A stretch of DNA of 64,000 bases, taken from IMG/VR virus record IMGVR_UViG_3300034682_000176, positions 1-64,000 of that record; one strand, given 5' to 3'. The DNA is from a virus. The notes under the pieces were generated by a model. It was not told where the DNA came from and searched no databases. It saw only the letters and a list, made by a program, of their open reading frames with translations. Numbering within the stretch: the stretch's first letter is position 1; each line of letters begins with the position of its first letter. The position numbers and the translations under genes are program-made. Of the stretch, positions 18,209 to 26,415 are shown piece by piece.

Positions 18209-18871
18209 ATGTCTCATTTGCTCAAAACGTTCTTCGACGCACCCCTGCTGGTGTTGTGGGGCGACAAGACTTCCGACGACTCCAAGAGCCCTCGTCTGAC
18301 CTTTGGCTTCCGTGACGGTCGCCCTCGCATCACTGTCAACACCGGCGTGCAAGGCCGTGAAGGCATGATCATCTTTGCAGCAGACGTGGCCAACATGACT
18401 GCCATGATGCTGTATCTGCACGATGTGGCACTTGGTCCTGCTGACCAGCAAATCGTCAACGATTCGTTGTCCCCAGTTTATGTGGACAACAAACCTACAT
18501 CCGAAAAGAAGGTCAAGGGCTCGCTGATCGTGGGCAAGACCAAAGACGGCGTGGTCTACATCACAGTGATTGCCGAAGGCTTCCCCAAACTGGTGTTCCC
18601 GTTCAAGCCTTCGCAGTGGCATATCTTCCGTGATGCCAGCCGTGCGGTCATCCCTCCGGCCGATCTGTCGGTCAAGATGGCCATCGGCTACTCCGAGCAG
18701 GTGCGCAACCTGATCACCACAGCGATCTACAACCACGCTTGTGAAGAGTACGACAGCGGCGCTCGCAAGCTCGGCAACATCAATGGCAATGAACAAGAAG
18801 GCTCCGGCGGTGGCAAACCCAACAAAGACGGCGGTACCCGTTTTGAAGATCTCGGCGACTTAGTGCTGTAA
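18209..18871 (+). CDS. Unknown protein with Gly-rich linker and acidic C-terminal tip
   Basis: A 220-residue protein; AAAAGGAG precedes the ATG. Residues 1-175 look like a mixed beta/alpha domain (PRLTFGFRDGRPRITVNTG, a helix ADVANMTAMMLYLHD, and VVYITVIAEGFPKLVFPF). The end is a Gly/Asn-rich linker (GSGGGKPNKDGG) and an acidic tip FEDLGDLVL. A compact domain with a flexible linker and an acidic hydrophobic tip is the layout of single-strand DNA-binding proteins, but no SSB signature is visible, so this is only a suggestion. It forms a single-gene unit closed by a terminator. Confidence 0.55.
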   Translation: MSHLLKTFFDAPLLVLWGDKTSDDSKSPRLTFGFRDGRPRITVNTGVQGREGMIIFAADVANMTAMMLYLHDVALGPADQQIVNDSLSPVYVDNKPTSEKKVKGSLIVGKTKDGVVYITVIAEGFPKLVFPFKPSQWHIFRDASRAVIPPADLSVKMAIGYSEQVRNLITTAIYNHACEEYDSGARKLGNINGNEQEGSGGGKPNKDGGTRFEDLGDLVL

Positions 18872-18893
18872 CGCACCACTGAAATATATCCAT

Positions 18894-18931
18894 GACTCTT
18901 TCTGGCCAACCGGCAGAAAGAGTCCTTTATT
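18894..18931 (+). terminator. Hairpin terminator
   Basis: An 11-bp stem (GACTCTTTCTG with CAGAAAGAGTC) followed by CTTTATT. Confidence 0.75.
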
Positions 18932-18960
18932 CAACCTACGTATCTGAAGTCTGTGTGGCT

Positions 18961-18969
18961 ACATATATA
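18961..18969 (+). promoter_or_regulatory. ACATATATA candidate phage promoter
   Basis: ACATATATA, 38 bases before the start codon at 19007 and directly after a terminator. One of five intergenic copies of this word, all on the plus strand and each ahead of a gene. Confidence 0.5.
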
Positions 18970-19006
18970 AAAGTAGAACAAGTCTTCTGTTTCTAAAAGG
19001 AGTTAT

Positions 19007-19495
19007 ATGGGACTCGACATTCGAGCTTATGCTGGCTTGGTTCCCAGTGATCGCGGTGTGTACCAAGACGGTGACATTGTCTCTCCTGAGACCGGCCAGT
19101 TTGTTCCAGATCTGACCAGTTTCTATCAACACCCAGTCTACAAGGCCTGGAACCAAACCGTCCAACATCAACAGGCATACAGCTATTTCGACAAGCTTGC
19201 TTTTTGGGCAGGTAGCTATACTGGATATTCAGGGTTTCGCAACTGGCTTGAGGGTTTGGCAATGGGACCCGGCGAGAATTGCGAACCTGGAGATCCGTTC
19301 TATGAGCTGGTGATATTCTCAGACTGTGAAGGAACCATTGACAACATCGTTGCCCAAAAGCTTCACCGGGATTTTGTGCTGCATGATCACAAAGCCCGCA
19401 CATCCAAGTTTGCTGATTGGTACTATCCCACCTACTGCAATTTCACCAACGCGTTCCGCATTGCTTCAGTCAGCGGCGCTGTGAGATTCTGTTAA
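19007..19495 (+). CDS. MGLDI-type small protein of unknown function
   Basis: A 162-residue protein beginning MGLDIRAYAGL, an opening typical of a widespread family of uncharacterised phage and bacterial proteins. AAAAGGAG precedes the ATG. It is rich in aromatic residues and has YELVIFSDCEGTID near residues 97-110. No catalytic motif is evident. It has its own ACATATATA element, which suggests expression separate from late structural genes. Confidence 0.55.
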   Translation: MGLDIRAYAGLVPSDRGVYQDGDIVSPETGQFVPDLTSFYQHPVYKAWNQTVQHQQAYSYFDKLAFWAGSYTGYSGFRNWLEGLAMGPGENCEPGDPFYELVIFSDCEGTIDNIVAQKLHRDFVLHDHKARTSKFADWYYPTYCNFTNAFRIASVSGAVRFC

Positions 19496-19519
19496 TTTAT
19501 TTCCAAAAGGAGTTTCAAG

Positions 19520-21016
19520 ATGAGTTTGTCTTACGCTGTTGTCCCATCGGACTTTGGTCTCAATGCCCTGTCGGTCCGCTGTGACACTGAACAGCTGGAG
19601 TTTGATCTGACCGAGTTGTACAAGGACCAGTCCAACCTGGGTACCCTGTATGACAAGATCAACGAGTACGTGGCGACACTGCCGCTCGATCGCCAAAAGC
19701 AGGTCTTCGAGGTGTTTGCTTCGTTCACCCACTCCAACCTGAAGGGCAACTTCGACAACCCACAAATCGTCCAGCAACTGGAAGAGAAGATCGCGCACGC
19801 GGCCAAGGTGCTCGGCTACTACGAGTTCATCGAATGGAACCGTACCCAGTCGTCCAAGATCATCTACCCCGACAACATCGGGGAGGACTATGTCAACGAC
19901 CCGGACCTGAACACACCGCCCGAGAAGACGTACCGCCGCATCGACTATACCGACTTGATCGGTATGATCGTGTTCATCCGTGCACTGTCGCCGTTGTACA
20001 TCGACTACTACAACTACATCAAGGAAGTGGCCACGTCCTACTATTACAAGATCTTCATGCTCTTGGTGCAGTCGGACGTGTACACCTCACCCCAAGCGGA
20101 AAAGCTGCGCACCTACGTGGAAGCCAACCGCGCAACGTTCATGGGTGGTCAGGTCAAGAACGAAAACCTGGTGCTGGATGTGGGTCTGTCGGACGACGAC
20201 GTGCTTGATGCCTTGTTGGCGGAGATCATCTTCAACAAGCTGTTGACCATCGACTTCTTCAACAAGAAGTGCAACATCATCAGCTTCATCTTCCAGACCA
20301 TCAAATATAAAGGCTCATACGCTCCGACGGATGGCTTGAACATCCGCAACAAGAACAAGCCGACCGAAACAGGCAAGGATGAAATCTCGTACTTCGAGGA
20401 CTATCGCAAGACGTCCAACGTGGTGCTGGGCACATCCGTGGAAATCCAACACGCGCTGTCGCAGTTGAACTACCTGTTGATCGGTTTGGGGCGTGAGAAT
20501 TTCAACTACGAGGCCTATGAATATGAGCTCAAGCACCACCTGCCCAAGCTCTTGGACCATCGACCCGACAACACCCAGATCTACATGCTGGGTTGGTTCC
20601 TGGACAAGATCATCAACCCCCGCGCACTGCACTACATCGAGCCGCGCAAGCTGGTCGAGCTGATGCTGTTTGCCAAGGTGATCTTCCTGGAAGACGGTCA
20701 CCATTTCATGGGTATGTTCATGAGTTCCATCCGCACCGATGTGCAGAACTTCTTCAACGTCCAAATCCGTGGTGTCATGAATAAGCAAGCGGTCAAACGC
20801 CTGCAACCTTCGTACCACTTCGTGATGGAAGATGAAAAGGTCTCGACAGTGGAGAAAACCATCTCGGAGATCTGCAAAGAAATCACAGCAACCTTGTGGA
20901 CCCCTGTGGCCACAGCCGAGCAGATTGCCCTGGTGGGTGAAGATGCCGGCTCGTTGGTGCTGCCACACAACCTCAACGAGTTGGTCTACAATTACGTCGA
21001 GTACATCAACACCTGA
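19520..21016 (+). CDS. Large conserved protein of unknown function
   Basis: A 498-residue, mostly helical protein starting MSLSYAVVPS with AAAAGGAG upstream. It has a Tyr-rich central region (IDYYNYIKEVATSYYYKIF), an acidic turn GLSDDDVLDALL, and no recognised domain. It lies only 24 bases after the preceding gene and is read in the same direction as the two similarly sized genes that follow (501 and 482 residues). It could be structural or part of an intracellular assembly; nothing in the sequence decides between these. Confidence 0.55.
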   Translation: MSLSYAVVPSDFGLNALSVRCDTEQLEFDLTELYKDQSNLGTLYDKINEYVATLPLDRQKQVFEVFASFTHSNLKGNFDNPQIVQQLEEKIAHAAKVLGYYEFIEWNRTQSSKIIYPDNIGEDYVNDPDLNTPPEKTYRRIDYTDLIGMIVFIRALSPLYIDYYNYIKEVATSYYYKIFMLLVQSDVYTSPQAEKLRTYVEANRATFMGGQVKNENLVLDVGLSDDDVLDALLAEIIFNKLLTIDFFNKKCNIISFIFQTIKYKGSYAPTDGLNIRNKNKPTETGKDEISYFEDYRKTSNVVLGTSVEIQHALSQLNYLLIGLGRENFNYEAYEYELKHHLPKLLDHRPDNTQIYMLGWFLDKIINPRALHYIEPRKLVELMLFAKVIFLEDGHHFMGMFMSSIRTDVQNFFNVQIRGVMNKQAVKRLQPSYHFVMEDEKVSTVEKTISEICKEITATLWTPVATAEQIALVGEDAGSLVLPHNLNELVYNYVEYINT

Positions 21017-21029
21017 ACGCGATTAGGCT

Positions 21030-21038
21030 ACATATATA
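21030..21038 (+). promoter_or_regulatory. ACATATATA candidate phage promoter
   Basis: ACATATATA in the gap 68 bases before the start codon at 21106. Confidence 0.5.
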
Positions 21039-21105
21039 GTCATTGTACCGGAGGGCGCTTAATCTCAAGCCCCTCCATTCTTGTACCCCCAAAGGAGAAA
21101 CATAC

Positions 21106-22611
21106 ATGTTCCCACAAGCACATCCCGGTATGGCTCAATTGACCGGCGAGCAGTTCTACATCGAAAAGCTGGAGTACATGCCTGCTGGTTTTTACAACCC
21201 CATGCCTGTGCGTCCCTACACGTTCTCTCCCACCAATGAAGCGCTGAACACCATCCAAGATCGCATGGCCCAGTACAAGACGGGCAAGGTGTCGACCGGC
21301 GTGTTGACCGGTGTGACTTCCGGCATCCTGGCGCCTTCGGCCGTGGCCTTCGACTCGGCCATCAACCAGCAGTGGGTCCAAGTGCCGCGCTTTGCCTTCT
21401 TCATGAAGGTGCGTCGCATCGACGCCATGGGACTGGAAGAGTGTCACTACATCTTCGGCTACACCGACCACGAAGGTGTAAACATGGCCACTGGGCAAAC
21501 CGACCCAGAAATGATCTTCTACGTCAACAACGTGATCACGACCGGTGCCTACACACTGCAAACCCCCATGGGTCTGCAGCGTCAGGAAAAGTTGTTGAGT
21601 CACTACAACACCATCCACGCCATGAGCGGTCCAAACCTGTACACACAGCGCCCTCTGGACATCTTCGAGACGCTGAGCGTCAAGCAAACGGCACAGTGGA
21701 TGGGTCAAGGCATCAGCGCTCAATCCGCAACGGGTCAAGTGGGTCCGTACACCAACAACACGGTGTCTTCGACAGTGGAAAACGCCATCCCTTCGGAGTA
21801 CCTGTCTAAGATCTTGACCAGCGGTATGCAGGTCAACTCGATGAAAGAGATTCACATGAACTCTTACAACATCGAGACTGATGATCGTACCAACCGCTAC
21901 TTTGCCGAAGAGTCGATGATGACCAACGCGTTCATCCGCTTGGTCAACCGCCTGGCCGGTTACATGGAGCCCCGCCCCATGTTTGCTTTCAAGGATTTGC
22001 TGCGTGTGGACGCCACGGTGGTGCAGCGTGACCGTGTGTGGGCGCTGGAGGAGGCTTACAAAAACCCGATCTACCAAAACACACCCGACGTCGGCGAGCA
22101 CTGGCATGGCCAAGACCCTGATACGGTCAAGGCACACCCGATCATCGAAGCATCGGTGGCGCTGGCCAACAAGCTGGGTTTCACCAAGATCTCGTTCAAG
22201 GCCACCAACAAGACGACAACGTCCGAGATCATGGTCGGTATCCTGAACTGGACCAGCTTCTTGGAAATCGATGAGCAAAGCTTTTACGTGCTGTGCGAGC
22301 ACTTTAAGCAGCAGTTCATCGATCAGATCTTCCTGAATGAAACAGCCATGGGTCGCCAGCCCCTGTTTGTGGAAGTGCACATCGACATGATCCGTGCCAG
22401 CAAGATCTACATCGAGTACTACAACTCGTACGGCACCTGGTATACGCTGCCCACGTTCGCTAACAGCGCGTTCACCAGCATCTTGACCAACGACGCCAAC
22501 ATGGTGGCCGATGCAGCGATTCAGCTGAACAACGTGATCGACCAAATCACCCCCAAGTCGTCGATTCACAGCGGCAACTTCACGACCTATCACCCTGGCT
22601 TCCCCGGCTGA
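21106..22611 (+). CDS. Probable abundant structural or assembly protein
   Basis: A 501-residue protein starting MFPQAHPGMAQL; AAAGGAGAAA precedes this ATG and rules out upstream in-frame codons. The codon choice is strongly biased to C- and G-ending codons, as in the sheath gene, which suggests high expression. The segment YIFGYTDHEGVNMATG near residues 115-130 resembles a motif I associate with structural proteins of large phages (GYTDxxGV...DPxM...N). No membrane or catalytic motif. Its own ACATATATA element, shared with non-structural genes, leaves open an abundant non-virion role. Confidence 0.55.
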   Translation: MFPQAHPGMAQLTGEQFYIEKLEYMPAGFYNPMPVRPYTFSPTNEALNTIQDRMAQYKTGKVSTGVLTGVTSGILAPSAVAFDSAINQQWVQVPRFAFFMKVRRIDAMGLEECHYIFGYTDHEGVNMATGQTDPEMIFYVNNVITTGAYTLQTPMGLQRQEKLLSHYNTIHAMSGPNLYTQRPLDIFETLSVKQTAQWMGQGISAQSATGQVGPYTNNTVSSTVENAIPSEYLSKILTSGMQVNSMKEIHMNSYNIETDDRTNRYFAEESMMTNAFIRLVNRLAGYMEPRPMFAFKDLLRVDATVVQRDRVWALEEAYKNPIYQNTPDVGEHWHGQDPDTVKAHPIIEASVALANKLGFTKISFKATNKTTTSEIMVGILNWTSFLEIDEQSFYVLCEHFKQQFIDQIFLNETAMGRQPLFVEVHIDMIRASKIYIEYYNSYGTWYTLPTFANSAFTSILTNDANMVADAAIQLNNVIDQITPKSSIHSGNFTTYHPGFPG

Positions 22612-22649
22612 GCGGTGACGGATTTTTCAGATTGAAGGAGTAAGAATTC

Positions 22650-24098
22650 ATGAGCCTCTTTATGGACCCCACCATGGAGGCCTTCTATACGTCGTTGCTG
22701 GCGTATGCAGGCCTGTCTCAAGCAGAAAACGGCGACATCATCAACGCCGACCCCAATTTCGGGGACTTCACGATCGATGGCGCGCACATCCGCCTGCCCT
22801 ACCGTGAATACCTGAAGAACCCTGATGGTCGCTCGTTCTTCCACCTGCTCAACGAGTCGTACACCTCGCCTGAGACGGCGCTGTTCTCGCTGTACAAGCG
22901 CCGCCTGGTGTGCGAGCTCAACATCCGTCTGACCGAGCTGATCATGAAGCTGATCCGTGTGGCCTCCGAGCCGGTGCTGCAGCAGCGCATCCGCTCCAGC
23001 GCCACGATCGAGCTGATCACCCAACTGGGTGAAGTCGAGATGGACCAAATCGAGTCGGTGACCAAGCTGATGAAAGCATCGCGCAAGGTCAACGATGAAG
23101 GTTTCATGTTCGACATCTTCCTCAAGAAGAACGGTCAGATCAACGACACGTCCTATGCGGCCATTGGCAAGGTCAACTTCCATGCCTACAAGGAAATCCA
23201 AAACTCCTTGCAGCTCAAGGACTCGGACTACAAGACGTTCGGCACCAAGATCGGTAAGAAGAACCTGCTGGTTCTGGAGACCATCTTCCAGACCATCTTC
23301 CCGGACATCGACACACCCGAAGCCTTCTACACCGGCACGGACTTCAAGGGCTTCCGCTACTTGAACGCCTTGCTCAAGACCAGCTACCAAATCAGCCACC
23401 GCATCAACGAAATCGTTGAACAGCTCGAAGAAATCAAGGAACCTTCCTTGGAGTTGGAGAGCGCTCGCTGTGACCTGAACTGGGCTACCGTGTTGGAAGA
23501 TCTGTACGGCATGATGGACAAGATCCGCATGATCCCCAACCAAAACAACCCCAAGGCCGACGCACACCACCGCCTGAACGTGACTGAACCCCAAGTGGAA
23601 GCAGCTACGCCAGCGCCTGCCCGTCCTGACTACCAAGCACCCCAACCTTACACCCCTACCCCACAACCAGCGCCCCAACCTACCCCCTACCAACCCCAAC
23701 CCGCACCGCAACCCGCACCACAGCCCATGCCGCAGCAGCCGCAGCAACCAGCGGTCCTGTCGCCTGAAGACATCGTGCGCCGTGGTATGCAGCAATACCC
23801 GATGCAAGGCGGCTACCCACAACAGCCTGGCATGCCTGGTGGCTATCCCCAGCAACCCATGCCTGCTGGCTTCTACCAACCTCAGCCGGGCTACCCTGCC
23901 CAGCCTGTGTCCCCATACCAACAGCCACAACCCATGCCTGCCATGGGCACGGTGACTACTGGCAACGACGGCCGCCAGTGGCAACTCACACCGCAAGGTT
24001 GGGTGCCATTTAACCAGTATCAAGCTGCACCTGGTTACCCACAAGCCTCGCGTCCTCTCGATCCATTCCTGATGGCGCGCTCGGCAGCACCTATGTAA
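22650..24098 (+). CDS. Protein with long Pro/Gln-rich disordered tail
   Basis: A 482-residue protein with GAAGGAG upstream. Residues 1-305 form a helical, charged domain with no recognised family. Residues ~320-450 are a low-complexity run of Pro, Gln, Tyr, Met and Gly (repeats such as QPAPQP, GGYPQQP, YQPQPGYP). The last 45 residues regain order (NDGRQWQLTPQGWVPFNQY). A tail of this composition is disordered and can drive multivalent binding or phase separation; it is uncommon in phage proteins. It is the last gene of its unit, before a terminator. Function unknown. Confidence 0.6.
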   Translation: MSLFMDPTMEAFYTSLLAYAGLSQAENGDIINADPNFGDFTIDGAHIRLPYREYLKNPDGRSFFHLLNESYTSPETALFSLYKRRLVCELNIRLTELIMKLIRVASEPVLQQRIRSSATIELITQLGEVEMDQIESVTKLMKASRKVNDEGFMFDIFLKKNGQINDTSYAAIGKVNFHAYKEIQNSLQLKDSDYKTFGTKIGKKNLLVLETIFQTIFPDIDTPEAFYTGTDFKGFRYLNALLKTSYQISHRINEIVEQLEEIKEPSLELESARCDLNWATVLEDLYGMMDKIRMIPNQNNPKADAHHRLNVTEPQVEAATPAPARPDYQAPQPYTPTPQPAPQPTPYQPQPAPQPAPQPMPQQPQQPAVLSPEDIVRRGMQQYPMQGGYPQQPGMPGGYPQQPMPAGFYQPQPGYPAQPVSPYQQPQPMPAMGTVTTGNDGRQWQLTPQGWVPFNQYQAAPGYPQASRPLDPFLMARSAAPM

Positions 24099-24110
24099 GA
24101 CTTCCCCCAT

Positions 24111-24157
24111 TCAGTGACCCACCTTAACCGGCGGGTCACTGAGGAGGGTTTTCTTTT
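24111..24157 (+). terminator. Hairpin terminator with T run
   Basis: Stem TCAGTGACCC with GGGTCACTGA, followed about a dozen bases later by TTTTCTTTTTT. Confidence 0.75.
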
Positions 24158-24180
24158 TTCTTTAACAACAAGGTGCGGAC

Positions 24181-24390
24181 ATGGATAACGCGGATCGGTC
24201 GTTCCATCAGGAACAAGCCCATATTGACGACATCATCACAATGGCACGTACCCCAGCAGCTTCTCGTTACAAGCCTGTGGGGTATTGCCTGACCTGCTAC
24301 AAAGACCTGGCCGAGCAGAAGCTGTTTTGCAACAACATCTGTGCGGACGGTCACGAGCGGATGCGACGGCTTGGCCTCCTTGAAGACTGA
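24181..24390 (+). CDS. Small putative zinc-binding protein
   Basis: A 69-residue protein. Cysteines in YCLTCYKD and LFCNNIC (C35, C38, C49, C53) form a likely C2-C2 zinc site, followed by HERMRRLG. This resembles small phage or TraR/DksA-like zinc-finger proteins but lacks their full helix. The ribosome site is weak (AACAAGGTG). Confidence 0.5.
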   Translation: MDNADRSFHQEQAHIDDIITMARTPAASRYKPVGYCLTCYKDLAEQKLFCNNICADGHERMRRLGLLED

Positions 24391-24409
24391 TCAGCCTTGA
24401 TCAATCGAG

Positions 24410-24447
24410 CAGACACTCCTGGATGCTACGGCATCCAGGAGTGTCTG
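24410..24447. terminator. Convergent-gene hairpin
   Basis: A perfect 17-bp stem CAGACACTCCTGGATGC with loop TACG, between converging genes. No strong T run. Confidence 0.65.
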
Positions 24448-24451
24448 TATC

Positions 24452-24805
24452 TCAGTCTTGCGGGATTGGTGGCATCTTGGGGATCTTGAACGTCATGAGT
24501 GTGCCGTCATACGACGATGGGTTGGTAAAACCGTTCAAGTACAAGGCCAATGGGAACAGGTTCTCAGGAATTCCCAAGTGGGAGAACAAGCCGTACAGAT
24601 TGCCTTGGAAGCGGTAACAATCCAGCGGCGCCACAGTCACCTCTTCGTAGGTGTAGTTGCGCTGGATGTAATCCATGTACGTCATCCGGTCGTTGAAGAA
24701 CCGGTAATCAGGCATTCGGTAGCGTGCCGACGTCATCAAGTTTTCAAGCATAGGCAGCTTTCTCAAGAAAAGTGGTCCAGTCAAGTGGTCACTGTATACC
24801 GGCAA
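24452..24805 (-). CDS. Small protein, possibly baseplate wedge (gp53-like)
   Basis: Up to 117 residues. The start is uncertain: TTG at 24805 opens the frame, and ATG at 24751 (MLENLMTSARY, 99 residues) is equally plausible, neither with a good ribosome site. The C-terminal part (VTVAPLDCYRFQGNLYGLF...LYLNGFTNPSS...FKIP) resembles the compact LysM-like pattern of T4 gp53-type baseplate wedge proteins. That reading is tentative. It is a lone minus-strand gene between two plus-strand units. Confidence 0.4.
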   Translation of the reverse strand: MPVYSDHLTGPLFLRKLPMLENLMTSARYRMPDYRFFNDRMTYMDYIQRNYTYEEVTVAPLDCYRFQGNLYGLFSHLGIPENLFPLALYLNGFTNPSSYDGTLMTFKIPKMPPIPQD

Positions 24806-24889
24806 CCAGTCCGAATAAGAATTATACCCAGTGAGTCATCTTTGTGGCGTTAAAGGTAAATAGTGTTTGCAGTAGAAAATTATCCAGAT

Positions 24890-24898
24890 ACATATATA
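24890..24898 (+). promoter_or_regulatory. ACATATATA candidate phage promoter for the RNA polymerase unit
   Basis: ACATATATA 33 bases before the start at 24931, in front of the endonuclease-beta-beta' gene series. Confidence 0.5.
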
Positions 24899-24930
24899 AG
24901 ACGTAGTAACACTCTTTGCTGGATTTGGCT

Positions 24931-26415
24931 ATGAACACTAAAACCTTCTCTAAGAAGACTCCATACATCGTGGAACGTCTGACAGCAGGCTTCATTGCTA
25001 GAAGCAAAAAGAAACACGGCAACAAGTTTGACTATGCCCACACCGTCTTCTTGGGTCGCAACAAAGGCCTTATCACCGTAGGGTGTCCTGAACACGGTCT
25101 TGTAACGATGTCCGAGCGCGGGCACTTCGCTGGACCGGGATGTCCCCAGTGCGGTGAGACGATGCGACGTAATAAACTCAGCCTTGGTGGCGAGACCTTT
25201 ATTGCCCGTGCGCTGGAAACCCACAAAGGTTTCTACGACTACAGCCGTGTAAAGTACGTGAGCGCACACACTAAAGTTGAGATTGTCTGCCCGCTTCATG
25301 GAGCATTTCTACAATCCCCAGACAAGCATGCCAGAGGCTCTGTTTGCCCAAAGTGCGCACACTTGTTTACTCGGGCTAGGATGGTGCAGACTAAACCAGA
25401 AGTCTCTCCAACCACAGGTCGATTCGTTAAGAAAAACCACGCAGATGAAACTTTCGAGCAAAAGGCCAGAAAGACACACGGCGATAAATATCGCTACGAC
25501 AAAGTCCAGCTGGGTTCAAACGTCGATGTAAAGGTCACGATCACGTGTCCTGAACATGGAGATTTTGAACAAATACCAAGATTTCATTTAAAAGGGCAGG
25601 GATGTCCTCAATGCCGGATAATAAAAGTAGGTGATGATAAAAGAGGTACCAAGGAATCTTTCATCAGCAATGCTATCCGGGTTCATGGTCACACGTTTGA
25701 CTACGCTCGGGTTGCATATATAAACGATAAGACTCCAGTGTTGATTGGGTGTAAGGTCCATGGTTTCTTCTCACAAAAACCTAACACACATCTAAATGGC
25801 GCTGGATGTCGGATCTGCTCTGAAGAGCGTTCGCGTATTGAGCGCACACGTACAACGGAGCAATACATCGCTGCGGCAAAGGAAGTACATGGAGAGCACA
25901 CCTACGACTACTCTCAAACCGAGTACAAAGGCTGTGAGCACAAAGTCAAGATCATCTGTCCCAAACATGGAGTGTTCAAACAAAACGCTGCGGTCCATCT
26001 GAATAGTCGCGGTTGCCCAGTATGTCGATCCTCCCAAGGCGAAAAGCGTCTGAGACAAATCTTCACACAGCACGACATCAAGTTCATCCAGCAGTTTAGG
26101 CTGCCAGATATCAACCTGCTGTATCGCTATGACTTCTACCTTTATGAACTCAACATCTTGGTAGAGTTTCACGGCATCCAGCACTATGAGTCAGTGGGTG
26201 TGTTTGGTGGGGATGAAAGGTTTGCTCTGCAACAAAAGAGGGATGCGATGAAAAAGTCACTGGCGTGGGATCGCCGTATCCCATTGCTGGAATTCGATTA
26301 TAGACAGCTCAAGTGGTCCAAGGATCGCTTTGAGCAGTTTGTGATGCAGTCGGTCATGGCGCTGAGTGATCAGTCAACCAAGCCGACATTTTTAAAAGGA
26401 GAAATAGGTGAGTAA
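24931..26415 (+). CDS. Zinc-ribbon-repeat homing-type endonuclease
   Basis: A 494-residue protein. About five repeats of ~65 residues have the pattern F...A...HG..YDYS.V.Y......V.I.C..HG.F.Q.P..H..G.GCP.C (DUF723-like), each with paired Cys/His likely to bind zinc and DNA. The C-terminal ~120 residues hold a Vsr/EDxHD-like nuclease core: EKRLRQIF, LPDINLLYRYDFYL, ILVEFHGIQHYE and a late Lys-rich helix. Such proteins are usually free-standing homing endonucleases. The gene lies directly in front of RNA polymerase beta and overlaps its start by eight bases, so it may have invaded this operon and now share its transcript. A TTG 15 bases upstream is a less likely start. Confidence 0.75.
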   Translation: MNTKTFSKKTPYIVERLTAGFIARSKKKHGNKFDYAHTVFLGRNKGLITVGCPEHGLVTMSERGHFAGPGCPQCGETMRRNKLSLGGETFIARALETHKGFYDYSRVKYVSAHTKVEIVCPLHGAFLQSPDKHARGSVCPKCAHLFTRARMVQTKPEVSPTTGRFVKKNHADETFEQKARKTHGDKYRYDKVQLGSNVDVKVTITCPEHGDFEQIPRFHLKGQGCPQCRIIKVGDDKRGTKESFISNAIRVHGHTFDYARVAYINDKTPVLIGCKVHGFFSQKPNTHLNGAGCRICSEERSRIERTRTTEQYIAAAKEVHGEHTYDYSQTEYKGCEHKVKIICPKHGVFKQNAAVHLNSRGCPVCRSSQGEKRLRQIFTQHDIKFIQQFRLPDINLLYRYDFYLYELNILVEFHGIQHYESVGVFGGDERFALQQKRDAMKKSLAWDRRIPLLEFDYRQLKWSKDRFEQFVMQSVMALSDQSTKPTFLKGEIGE

